Shown: one piece after another, positions 1 to 10,639 of the stretch
Layout: each line of letters starts with the position of its first letter
Numbering within the stretch: the first letter of the stretch is position 1
DNA from: Hemerocallis citrina
Lineage: Eukaryota; Streptophyta; Magnoliopsida; Asparagales; Asphodelaceae
DNA length: 64,000 nt
Direction: 5' to 3'
Assembly (NCBI GenBank): GCA_017893485.1
Contig: CM030366.1
Span: 49,493,896-49,557,895 of the forward strand
Notes under the pieces: model-generated
Told to the model about the DNA's origin: nothing
Database searches by the model: none
What the model saw: the letters and a program-made list of their open reading frames with translations, nothing else
Translations under genes and position numbers: made by a program

Positions 1-2072
1 CCCCAATATTCTTGACATCGTGCTACTTTTGACTCTAATATTTGGATCTTTCATGAGTACATATAAAATTGATAATAGAGATGTTCATATAATCGTCACA
101 CAAATAAATTATTGTAAAAATAATTGCTAGGTTGTATGTTATTTGATCGATTGATGATTGATTGATGATAAATTGATGTATCAGCATGTTCTAGTTTTAT
201 TTATCATGTTATTGCACCCATCATGTTGACTACACAATTTATTGACTAAATAATCGATGCCCATCATGCTAATTAATTTATTTTCAAGAAAACTACCCAA
301 AATCCTGTATATGCTTGCTGGCCAGAATGTAAACTGCTATTTTTAAACCAGTAAATGATCTTAAAATGAAATACTTTCTGAATATGAATTGTAGCCTTAT
401 CTTTCTAGTTTCCAGAACATCTTGAATTTTTGAATTCCGAGTTTTGTAACAAAAGTTACGCCCGTTTTACTACAGCTATGTTTTTTTACTTTCAGATTTT
501 TCAGATTCTTATATCTTTCGCACTTAAACAGTAAAAATGCTGATCAAATGATAAAATTTTAATCTAAAAATTTTCATATTGTTGCTTAACATGTTTAGGA
601 GTCCAGAAAGTGTTTTTAATGAATTTAATATTGGGTTTTTGCTGATTCTAAAATTAAAATAACATAATGCCGAAATTCTGCCTGAACATGAAACCTGTAA
701 AGAACCATGTGTTTTACCTAGCTACTGATGTCGGAATTTGAACTTTAAATATGCATTGGAACCGTGAGGAAGTCTAGTTTCTAGAACTTCTGACGGATTC
801 AACTTTCGATTTCTGAGTCAGCAGAAAACTGTATTTTTACAGATTGCGCTTACTGTCCAGAATTTTAGATTTCACTTTTTAATAGATTAATTATTCTTAT
901 ATCGTACTAGTGCATGAATTAATGAATGTATGTTGCATTGCATGTTCCTAATGAGTTATTGTCACTATACTAACCGTCCTATCCATGTAACTTAGTGTTT
1001 CCCTATTGATACCATCGTTCACCGAATGTCCATCGATTGCATCTTGTATTGTTGCATTAATAAATAATTAACAAACCGGTGTTTTAAAGGGTGATTTGAG
1101 TAGTGAACAAAGTAGATATTGTACTTGAAGGAGGGGCCCGTGTTTCCCAAATTACCATTCCGGCTACCGTTTTATCGTGTGATTGGAGTTACGACGGTAA
1201 CCCAATCTATCGTGTAACATATCGTTGTCGATGATCGTATCATACACCGAAAGGTGAATAGTGTTTACAATTACCATTTCTAAGGACATGATCTACCGAG
1301 TGCACCACTTAAGTCTAAACGAAATTGATTGTATGCATTGAACCTGTAGTATGGGATGCAGTAGTACATGCATTATTTAGGATTAAAATGATTAATAGAC
1401 ATAAGGATTGATACATCACCGACATTGCATATTGTTCATCATTGTTCCTATCTGTATCCAATTTTGTGTAAGTGTTATTGAAATTAACCGTTGATTACCG
1501 TTACCGAATATTGAATCATTGTTACACCATTGCATATTGATTACCATGTTATTGATTTTTACTATCGTGCCATGTTATTGATTCCTATTGATCCATTGAA
1601 TTCATTTTTATACCGTTATTCCATTGTTCACTGCTTTCTCTACTTGCTTTCCATAACTTGCTCTAAGGACAACTTTTCTCTTATTTTTAGATGAAGTGTA
1701 TACAGGTAATGAAGGAGAATTGCCTGCTGGGATTGGAGAACAAACATTCTGAAGACTACTGCTTTCTAATTGCTTATTGCTTTAATAAACTTAATCTGCT
1801 GCGAGTTCTTATTATTTTGGATTGGATTATTATTGTTTTGGGCTTATGTCCCGATTTTATTATTGTTTCCTGACGTTGGATTATTATTATTGTATTTGGA
1901 TATTTTTATCGCTTGATTCCAAGTACTATTGTTCATGAATTATTATTATTGCCTGCACATTTGTTCTGTATTGTTGAGTTAATCGAATAAATAACTTATG
2001 GGTGACATTAGTTATTCGCTGGGCCAATATTATGTGCTCGTATTCCGTATTTTTGGGAAGCGGGGCGTGACA
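1..2072. mobile_element. LTR-like sequence, right part, truncated by window edge
   Basis: This AT-rich stretch has no convincing gene. It ends at 2072 with GGGGCGTGACA, and the next base begins gag sequence homologous to element C near 51531, so 2072 is an insertion boundary. The reverse complement begins TGTCACGCCCCG, like the TGTAACGCCC starts of the LTR-like elements at 8692 and 40331, so it is probably the end of a related long LTR in the opposite orientation. The other end and its TSD lie outside the window. The 60-codon ORF near 1691 shows no recognisable domain. Confidence 0.5.
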
Positions 2073-2801
2073 TCCTCAACAGTCGCCCCGACGGCATAGT
2101 CAAGCTCCTTTGAATGGAGAGGCACCGGGGGGCTCTCAACAAATTTATCATGAACAACATCCTCTGTACGACCGCGTCTCAGTCCATAATACCTCAACTA
2201 ATTCAATGGCCTTGTGAGGGCCCCAGGGGTCTAGAGACCTCCCCAAATCATGAGCGCCAGGCAACAAGGAACTGATATACGAATTGCTTGGACAAGAGGT
2301 GCGCCTGAACTGAGATCTCCTGCTCAAAACGTCAGGTAAACTGGAGAAGCAACTCTCCTAGACAGAGCTCAAGGCGTTCCACCTCTCATAGGGGGCATAC
2401 TACAATAAAAAGCCCAACTCATGAGAGTCGAGAGCTTCTTGAGCGGAACAAAAGGAAATTTGCCCCTGCCACTAAGGCCGAATTGAAAAAGTTGAAGCTC
2501 GGCATCCTTCGAGCTATCCATGGTAGTCAAGATCTGGATCAGCCTTCCAAAGAAGAGTCCGACGACTTAACTGGATCCAAGTCGAAGGACGACCAAGTCC
2601 TTTACCATATCCGAGAGGTAGAAGGCCGCCTATAATAGATGAAGAATGAAAGGAACAACTCTAGTAGGGCCTACAGCCCCTGCCGACCTCATTTCTACAA
2701 AACCATCCTCGATGCACCCATCCCAAAGGACTTCATAGCTCCTCAATTCGAATATTACGATGGTGAATCAGACTCGACTGACCATATCGAGAGTTTAAAG
2801 A
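2073..2801 (+). pseudogene. Element A gag, fragment 1 (N-terminal part)
   Basis: The sequence matches element C at about 51531-52250 along its length. The 111-codon ORF from 2639 encodes TILDAPIPKDF and then DSTDHIESLKT, close to TIMEAPIPRGF and DPVDHVESFKT in the gag of element B. This is the segment just before the capsid-like retrotransposon gag domain. Upstream frames are broken. The fragment stops at the CACTA insertion, and its missing continuation resumes at 8604. Confidence 0.8.
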
Positions 2802-2819
2802 CACTACAACAAATATGCC

Positions 2820-3260
2820 ATTTGATAGAATTTTGTAAATGCTATCAAAGACCTACGGCAGCGTTTCGCAAATGCTGTCGTTGCCCCCGCTGTAGAAAGT
2901 CCATAGCATTTCGGAGAAACGCTATCGAATTTATAGCATTTTTGAAACGCTATAAATTTGATAGCGTTTTGTAAAAACGCTATCGTAATTATAGCATTTC
3001 GAAAACGCTATAAATTTGATAGCGTTTTATAGAAATGCTATTGTAATTATAGCATTTCGAAAACGCTATAAATACTATAGCGTTTTGTCAAAATGCTATC
3101 GTATTTATAGCATTTTCGAAACGCTATAATTACGATAGTGTTTCTACAGAATGCTATCGTATTTATAGCGTTTTCGAAATGCTATAAATTGGATAGCGTT
3201 TCTTGGAAACGCTATCGTTTTTAAGAGTGGTATTTTTTTACAGCGTTTTAAAAACGCTAT
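2820..3260. repeat. CACTA left subterminal repeat array
   Basis: Repeated blocks combine ATAGCGTTTT and AAACGCTAT, usually facing each other across a short spacer, for example around 2950-3010, 3010-3070, 3080-3130 and 3180-3215. Subterminal repeats in both orientations are known transposase-binding regions in CACTA elements. Matching but sparser motifs occur near the right end. Short ORFs here are by-products of the repeats. Confidence 0.85.
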
Positions 3261-3703
3261 TTCTTTTGACCTGTATGCAAAAAAAATTCTACAGATGCAT
3301 ATAAAAGTTTTGAAAATTCTCCGGATGCATATATCTAAAACATCAATAACACCATTCAACCTATACATGTTTTGAAAAGTTGTGTACACGTATATCAGAA
3401 TCTAACATCATAAAACAATTCCGTACAATGAATTTGAATCCGTACAATAAATAAATAAAAAAGTACATCTGATAAACTTATAACTGGCGACAGGTAACCC
3501 TTGAGTGACTAACATCAAAACAATTCGCATTCTTCGTTTCATTCACAACATCTCCAACCTGTAAATGGAGATGAAAAAATGTCAGTGTGATTAATAATTG
3601 AAAAGGGAAAAAAATATAACATTGACAAATATAAAATATGTCACGAGAAACAAATAAAAAGGTTGTATGAAAATAATAGGAAGAAGGTATGCACCGAGTG
3701 GTT

Positions 3704-3860
3704 CAGTGAAGAATCATCTAAATTTTGAAATATATATACAAATGTCAGCAATTATTGGAGTATTCGAGGAAAGCACCCAGTGTACCCAATTCAGTGAAGA
3801 ATAATTTAAATTTTGAAATATATATACAAATGTCAGCAGTTATTGGAGTATCGAGGAAAG
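3704..3860. repeat. Tandem duplication of about 77 bp inside the CACTA
   Basis: Two near-identical copies begin GTGAAGAAT at about 3706 and 3784 and both contain AAATATATATACAAATGTC. No coding content is seen. From 3261 to 4838 only this duplication and the repeat at 4508-4800 stand out. The rest is AT-rich non-coding sequence, perhaps intron or 3' flank captured with the p23 fragment. Confidence 0.7.
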
Positions 3861-4507
3861 AAAAACAACACCAGTGACTTCAATATACAGTAAATATGCT
3901 GATCACAATAACAACTTAAAATATGTACACTTGACAGCCTATGTCATTATAGCGAATATATCACTAAATATGTTGTAGTGATAATAGTTTGCCTACTGCC
4001 TAGACTAATTCATCATAAAGTTTAAGAAATTGCTAAACATGTGCACATATGAATTAAACAATATGACATGATTAAGCATCCTTATTCCACCATATGGACC
4101 AGCTCAAGTATACAACAAGATTCAGAATCCTAGTAAAAATTTCGAAAATTTCCTTTGACTATTGATTGTTTTTCTTATTTATAGCTTGAAGTTTCATATA
4201 AATGCAATGGAGCAATCAACTCTGTACCTGACTTTATTTCATTATTTTCTCTTTAAATAGAATACACAGTGTTTGGTTTTGTATGGCATCAAAATCTTAG
4301 AATGTTAGTGGCATAACATATTGGAATTCCATATAAGCATGACTGTATGACTAACTAATGGCAATGCCAAATGAATTGAGAATAAATAACTATATACTGC
4401 ATCTGAGATTCCAGTTGCAAGAAGCCAGGGTTCCAAACAACCCTTAGATTTACTTCCAATTCTTATACACAAACGCAAAAAAAATCTCATTCAGTCATTT
4501 GTTTTCA

Positions 4508-4800
4508 ATAAAATACTCATGATTATACTTCTGTAAATAAGCCTGCATTTCAATCATGTTTCCATGTCATACCTTAATTCATACATAAAAATACATTTTC
4601 CTTTCATTTTTAAGGAAATACTCAATAATTATACTTATGTAGATAAGTCTGCATCTGAATTCTAAGTCTTCATTTAAAGCATCTCTATCTCTTATTATCA
4701 TATATATATAAATAGTCTTTCCTTTCATTTAAAATGAGATACTCAATGATTACACTTCTGCAGATAAGTCTATATTTGAATCATGTTTCTGCATCATACC
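4508..4800. repeat. About 2.5 diverged tandem copies of a roughly 115-120 bp unit
   Basis: Units start at about 4508, 4617 and 4738. They share AATACTCA, GATTATACTTCTG-like text, a GATAAGTCTGCAT-like segment and TTTCCTTTCATTT. They lie between the p23 fragment and the left subterminal repeats of the CACTA. No gene is seen. Confidence 0.6.
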
Positions 4801-4838
4801 ACTGAGTAAGAAAATATAATGAAAAAATAAATACAAAC

Positions 4839-5275
4839 CTTCTTTATCATCTTCGTCAGCCCACTTGTCCCAGTCAATTTTCACATAGTGCGGTGCTTTG
4901 CCATCCCCTCGTAGAAGCTTCTTCCACCAAAACCTTCTCTGCCTTCTCTAGCACACAGAAAATATTCCTAACACCTGTGTTTATTTTGCTTTCCTGACAA
5001 ATAAACAAAAGAACCAATAGCACGAGAACATTTTCAAATAATAATGAAAATACAGTGATAAGAAATGCTAGTAGCTAACTAGCCTTACCTCTACATTTAC
5101 TTTGTCAAAAAGTTCCAATTTCAACTCATACAAGTTTCCATTTGTACCAGCACAACCAGTAAAGGTGAAAACACCATCAGGTTCAAGATTCACTTTTACA
5201 TCTTTTGCATTAGCTAGTTGCACTGTGATGAAAACCTTGTCAGGCCTCTGGGCCAATTTAACTTTAGGGTAACGG
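4839..5275 (-). pseudogene. Captured p23 (Hsp90 co-chaperone, CS domain) gene fragment
   Basis: Two minus-strand exons are visible, 5275-5089 and 4993-4839, joined by an intron with GT at 5088 and AG before 4993. The first encodes the CS beta-sandwich, with RPDKVFITVQLANAKDVKVN and then YELKLELFDKVNVE. The second begins ESKINTGVRNIFCVLEKAEKV and ends DWDKWADEDDK-like in another frame. p23 proteins bind Hsp90 and slow its ATPase in the cytosol and nucleus. An extra T in the VWWKK segment of the second exon shifts the frame, so no full CS domain can be made. The start codon exon is not seen, because an acceptor (CTTAG) immediately precedes the first visible exon. The acidic tail exons are also missing. 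Identification rests on clear similarity to plant p23 proteins. Confidence 0.88.
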
Positions 5276-5758
5276 CTAAGAAAATTGGAACATTTTAGCA
5301 AGTCAGTTGAATAGGACACTGATATAGGACTTCTTATTATATATTCCCAAAAAAGAAAAGAAAAAAAAGATGTACAATGCATTCTAGATATCTCTCCAAG
5401 AACGGCAAGGAAAAGATGGAAGAAATCACAGTAAATAGTAGCAGATCATTCCCTTTAAATTTCTAGTTAGAGAAATACATGACCACTTATATCAATTAGC
5501 CACATTTATGCTGAGGATTATGATTGAAATTGCTTAGCTACACAAGACGAATATTAGCTGATTGGTTTCAGTTCCAGTCCTACACAAGACGAATGATAGA
5601 TAAGCTTAATTTCTCATTTCAAACTTAGATATACTAATGATAAAAATTAATCAGGAGAGCTACTGACTTGAGAATGGAATCAACTGATGCTACATTTCCT
5701 TCCCCAAGGTCAAGTAGGGAAGCTTGAGCAGTTTTCCATTGCTTAGAGCCAGTTTTGG

Positions 5759-7820
5759 CCATCAATGTTGGCAACTGAACCAGAAAATTTTCCCAAGAAA
5801 TTTGAGTGCTTCAGCTCGCGATCTGAGATCCCCTTTCCTGACATTATTTTCATGCAACACCTAGTAATGCAAAAATAAGCAACGATATCTTTAAATGAAC
5901 ATAGATATTAAGGAATTTGAAGGCCAAACTACATACCATTTGGCATACACGCAGAAGTGTTATTTCAATGTCTACTACATTTAGTTTTCCACAGCGAGTT
6001 CATCATTGCGTCCTTGTTCATCTACATTTGCAATTCGACTCCTGTACCACCTCCATCTTTGTTGACTTGACGGCAGATATCTTCTTGCAGTTGCAGTAGT
6101 TGCAAAGCACCTGAGTTTTTTTTGTGTCAAGAGTTTTAAAAGGACACAAATATATAACATAGAAACTAAACTGAACCTTTTGCTGCTGTGAACTGAGACT
6201 TCCAAAGATGGCCCTTATTTCGCACCCATTCAGTCAAGAAAGGAACCCCTAAGTACATTACTTTCTTGCCCAATTCTTTCGCAGCTTGTCTTGCGTACAC
6301 ATAGCCAATGGTGTGTAGAATTTCAACACCGAAAGCTTTCAACACAATGTAACTTGACATTACAGTTTCGATGAAAATGTGAAGTTAATTACAGAACCTG
6401 TATTGGAAAGCCGCTTTGCTTCAGTTTCAGCACGATGAAAGAACCCCTCTTTGTCACCAGAAACGTACCAGTTAAGAAAATCTTTCAGAGACCTAGCAAG
6501 TTTCTCCTCCCTGTCTTTCTGAATAACCTTCGATATACCATACAAGCAAAGATAAGTATGAAAATAAACATAGAATGCATATTTGACATCACATTCTTGA
6601 AAAACACACGAAGAGTAGGTGTTTTTGCAGTTACCTTCAACCTATCTTGAATTTTCTCTGGATTGTCACTTTCAGTGTTCAACTCAGAGGAAGACATTGA
6701 AGTCACTGCAAGGTGTCCTATGTAGTCTTCAAAAAGATCACTTCCAAAAAGAAGAGTAAAGACTGCAGTGGCATCTAACATGTTATCCCTGAAGAACGTT
6801 GAAACATAAATTAGACACACAAACTAATGATATCCTTAAGACTCAGATCGACAAACTATTGAGTCCATCTGTTAAGGTAAAATATGTTTGCTTGCAGCTT
6901 TCCTTCTTAAGAAGTATCTGAACATCGATGGCTAGAAAACTAAATAAATAGCTGCATAACGCGAGTAAGCTTTGACATAGAGAACTTAACAACTTCCATG
7001 GAAGTATACAGATTCAGACAAAATGCCAGTGTTACATTTGTCCAAGATTTAGTTATTGTTCAGGACATAAGTATTATGGTTTCAGTCACCTGACAGAGAT
7101 ATTTTTTCAGCTATCCATGTATATAGGGAAAATACGTTATCCAGGTACTTGGAGCTAGCAGAGCCAAATAACAGGAAAGGAAATCTGTATATAAAGACGA
7201 GCAAAAAGCATAGAGGATCTAAATAAACCTTATAGCTAAAGAAAAATAATACTCAGATCGACAATCTGCATCATGTATCAGCATGCACAGTTTGATAAAC
7301 TTATACCTCTAAACGATGTGATGAATACCTGGAAATACCATGTTTGCCATTCCCATCATATGCCCTCCTCTGAACTGGGTCACTTAAGACCTGATAAGCT
7401 TCCCCAAGTACCTATATGATATACCGAATTTCAATTAATTCAAAGGCCTAATTATGAATATCCGTTTCTTTTTAATCTATCTTAATCATTTCAATGACAA
7501 TTCATCGATTCTGATACTGAAACTGAATACACTTGCCTGAAATCTCTCTGCAGCTTGCGGATCGTTTGGATTTTTATCAGGATGGACAAGCCTAGCTTGC
7601 ATCAAAGTAATACGACATCTTGACTGCATAAACATAACAGTGACAAAATAAAAAGTAGGACTTATACCATGCTCAAATCAATTACCTATCTCCTAAGTCT
7701 TAAAATTCACTAACATACATTACTAAAACACGAATCTCCCGTGTTCATATAAACTTCAATTTTCTTTAGAGATTGAGAGAAAGGGTTTTCGTCATCATAG
7801 TACTCCATTTCCTTTGCCAT
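5759..7820 (-). pseudogene. Captured DnaJ10-like gene (J domain plus DNAJ_X domain)
   Basis: Eight minus-strand exons are recognisable: 7820 to about 7750 (MAKEMEYYD), 7624-7537 (with the HPD motif at 7576-7584, LVHPDKNPND), 7412-7329 (LGEAYQVLSDP), 6788-6635 (LLFGSDLFEDYIGHLAV), 6527-6398 (VIQKDREEKLARSLKDF), 6335-6177 ([18 protein letters not shown]), 6110-5937 and 5860-5759. Most have GT and AG borders. The order matches plant DnaJ10-type proteins, cytosolic Hsp70 partners with a C-terminal X domain. Damage: the part of the J domain between YYD and the HPD exon is missing, 6110-5937 has an in-frame TAG and an extra A that breaks LWKLNV, and the last exon runs into a stop. A further exon-like piece at about 5765-5667 (KQWKTAQASLLDLGEGN) was not assigned. 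The gene was captured with its introns, so from genomic DNA. Confidence 0.9.
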
Positions 7821-7984
7821 TTCTGTCAAACAAACAACAACCTGCAGTAACTAAACTTGTCAATCTCTAAAGAAAGAAGATCAATGAAGAAAATGGGAGA
7901 GTTAGAGGTCCACATGGTTGGCTTTCCAGTGATGTTGCAAATTCGACCAAAACTAATTCGCAACCCTAATCCTAACAATTTGAT

Positions 7985-8245
7985 TGATGAAGGGAGGCGC
8001 CGATGGGGGCGGGTGGCGGCAATGGGGGAAGGAGCGACGATGGGGGAAGGGGTGGGGGAAGGTGGCGCCGAAGGGGGCGGGTGGCGGCGATGGGGGAAGG
8101 AGCGACGATGGGGAAAGGGGTAGGGGAAGGCGGCGCCGAAGGGGGCGGGTGGCAGCGATGGGGGAAGGAGCGACGACGGTGGAAGGGGATGGGGACGGCA
8201 GTGCCGAAGGGGCGGGTAGCGGCGACGGGGGAAGGAGGAGGAGGA
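7985..8245. repeat. GC-rich minisatellite, four copies of about 67 bp
   Basis: GGGGGCGGGTGGCGGC-like units start near 8004, 8074, 8140 and 8208, each followed by GATGGGGGAAGGAGCGACGA-like text. The plus strand is extremely G-rich and the minus strand C-rich, so long ORFs open in several frames on both strands. These are low-complexity artefacts. The block lies upstream of the captured DnaJ10-like start codon (7820, minus strand) and could be captured 5' flank or sequence expanded inside the CACTA. Confidence 0.85.
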
Positions 8246-8414
8246 AAATCATTTTTGATTTTCACTATGAATTTGGGATGGAAACCCTAATTGATTAGGG
8301 ATCGTAGGATAATTGAAGAAAAATAAGAGGAGGAGAAAATGAACTGGTTTGAGAATGATTTGGATTTTAATTAGAATTTTCTTTTTTACCCTTACCATTT
8401 AAGTTTATTTACAG

Positions 8415-8603
8415 ATATTATAGCATTTCTAAAACGCTGTAAAAAATACAGCATTTTAAAAACGCTGTTGTAGCTAAGAATAAATTTCAAAATTAATCAA
8501 AGATAGCATTTTATTCAGAAATGCTATTATTGATCACTTTCAATAGCATTTACACTTAAACGCTATAATAAATCCTCTGTAGAAAGCCATATATGTTGTA
8601 GTG
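8415..8603. repeat. CACTA right subterminal repeats
   Basis: Several motifs of the type TAGCATTTCTAAAACGCT, AGCATTTTAAAAACGCTG and AGCATTTACACTTAAACGCT occur before the right terminus. They are the same class of motif as in the left subterminal array and support a single transposon spanning 2802-8603. Confidence 0.8.
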
Positions 8604-8691
8604 AGACCCTCACGATAGTCTACAGCACCACTGATGCATTCATGTGTCGAATATTCCCTGCAACACTTAAAGGATCAGCAAGGAATTGTAC
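8604..8691 (+). pseudogene. Element A gag, fragment 2
   Basis: The sequence matches element C at about 52255-52340, with TCTACAG(C/T)ACCACTGATGC-like and TGTCGAATATTCCC text. It encodes the start of the capsid-like gag domain, the equivalent of ATDALMCRTFPATLKGS in element C. It is bounded on the left by the CACTA TSD and on the right by the TSD TGTAC (8687-8691) of the next insertion. Confidence 0.85.
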
Positions 8692-10279
8692 TGTAACGCC
8701 CTGATTTCCATATACTTGGAAACCGTGACATAAGCCAGAATTTTTTCCTTGTAGTTAGCCACAATACACAGAAAAACAGGAAAATTTAAAACTTTTTATT
8801 CAACACAAATGTATTACAAGTCCGAATGTTATAAAACTGCAATACATTACATCAATGTTACAATAATGCCATACAAGCCCAAGTGTTACAAACTTTCAAT
8901 AAAAATTACATAAGATTACAATGAATAATATATAACACTTGGTAATTTTACTTGGATGCTTTTCAACATAAATAAGTTTACAATTGAAACAATGGTAACC
9001 AACATACATTACAATTGAAACAAAATCAACACTTTGCTTCTATTGCCTTGAGTCATCCTGAATCCTATACCAGTAATTTTGCAATCCAGTACCTATTGAT
9101 GTGGGGATGTCAGCACATATACTGATACTTTCAGGCTGATGACTAGCAGAGATTCTCAACTTTAAACAAACAGATTGATGAAAAGAGAAACGTGTATATA
9201 TATAATTGATGTGTTAGTGTATGCTATGACTTAGAATCTAATGCGGGATTAACTTATGCAATGATGCACTTATACTAATGCAAGAAAGTCTCCGAAACAG
9301 TATGCAGCTCATACTACATACGCCCATAACAAGCCGTTTCTTCATATATAAGGATTTGAACCCACGTCATGAATTCTACTCTTGTACTCAACCTATTTTT
9401 GAAGATATAACGTGACTGATGAGGTTGCCATGAAACGGTCTAATCCCGCCATTCATAGTCATATAGTCGTGTCTCTGTTTGCCACTATTGCTCGGCGTAC
9501 CAGACCTCACTCAAAAATTTGACAAACCCTCGGAGTTAACTACAACACAGGTTAGCTCGAAGCATCCCCTGTGGCCCCCTAGCTCATAGAACGTAGACTA
9601 TATTCTATTCGCCTTTCCTGATATAGAACATGACGGAGTTTTGGAGGTCCATCCCTTGCTCCGACAGGAAGCTTCCCGCCCTTATCATGGCACTTCAGAA
9701 ATTAACAGACGAGATACGAGTGCCCCAACTCGTGAGAAGGCACAGACTGTATCCCTTTGACAGGAAGGGTAAAACCAATAATACCACCTAGTGTCGGCCT
9801 ATAGAATAGGTCGGATCATAATATATCACCCTTAATACCAACTCTTTCCCTTCGTCGAAATGATAATAAATAAAGGTTAAGTAGTAATAGTCATAAGTTA
9901 CTACCCTAACAATGTCACTAATCCTAAACAATCCGAGGGATGACAATAATACTAGCACAACATGCTAGGTTTTAAGTTTGACTTCACAAGACAATTCTAC
10001 TAGGTGTTCAACCTAGACTTACTAGAATCCCTAAGGATCCTGTTCATAACCTATCAATCCAAGACCCTGGCAATACGAACGTATTTGCATGCTACTGCCC
10101 TGAACTTGGATTCCGTCTATACTCCCGGCCCGTGATCAACCTACACCGGTTAAAATCTGACGGTGGATGAGGGGTGACTCATCCATAGTCCATGAGGAGT
10201 AAAATAAATACATGTCTTGATGGTTGATGGCTCCTAAGGCAATGATATCACTCTTGATGAGCACAATAAATGCGTACTA

Positions 10280-10395
10280 GCTAATAAGCTACATACGAGC
10301 AAAACAACTTACATACGAGCCGACTAACTATGTATGGGCCAAACGAATTACATACGAGCCAAACGAATTACATACGAGCCAACTGGCTATGTATG
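10280..10395. repeat. Short tandem repeats of about 20-22 bp
   Basis: Repeats of ACATACGAGCCAA and variants (CTATGTATGGGCC, ACATACGAGCCAACTGG) occur about six times. The alternation of CATACGAGCC with GGCTATGTATG-like text gives local inverted symmetry. They lie inside the LTR-like element, just upstream of the larger array. Confidence 0.6.
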
Positions 10396-10639
10396 CGACA
10401 AATGAATCATATAGAAGCAACCATAAAAGTCTTCTAACAACCTAGAAGCCAAATAACATGCTAGCAAAACATGATCTTTTATACACCAAGTCAACATAAA
10501 AGTCTTCTAACACCCTAGATGCAATTAAACATGCAACTTATAAATACAAGGAACACTTATTACTCATAATCAAGTGCATGATTCAAACTACTAACAAAAC
10601 TTGATCTTTTATTCATAAAAGCAATAGAAAAGTCTTCTA

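Larger units (their letters stand above)
2802..8603. mobile_element. CACTA (En/Spm-type) transposon carrying host gene fragments
   Basis: The left end is CACTACAACAAATATG and the right end, read on the other strand, is CACTACAACATATATG: a 16 bp terminal inverted repeat with one mismatch. It is flanked by the 3 bp TSD AGA (2799-2801 and 8604-8606), the size expected for CACTA elements. Removing it restores collinearity of the interrupted gag with element C at 52240-52260. Both subterminal regions hold many copies of AAACGCTAT-type motifs in both orientations. No transposase (TNPA or TNPD type) was recognised. The interior contains two fragmentary host chaperone genes on the minus strand, so this is a non-autonomous gene-capturing CACTA. 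Confidence 0.9.

Noticed and set aside
2820..3260. Repeated ATAGCGTTT inverted pairs as a separate MITE cluster
   Set aside because: Similar motifs at the other end and the CACTA termini with TSD show they are subterminal repeats of one transposon.
5917..6650. Plus-strand ORFs over the captured DnaJ exons
   Set aside because: The minus strand encodes recognisable DnaJ10 exons with splice borders. The plus frames are shadows.
7953..8298. Five overlapping ORFs of 88-104 codons on both strands
   Set aside because: They lie in a GC-rich minisatellite, give Gly/Arg or Pro/Ser low-complexity proteins, and share no domain. They are repeat artefacts.
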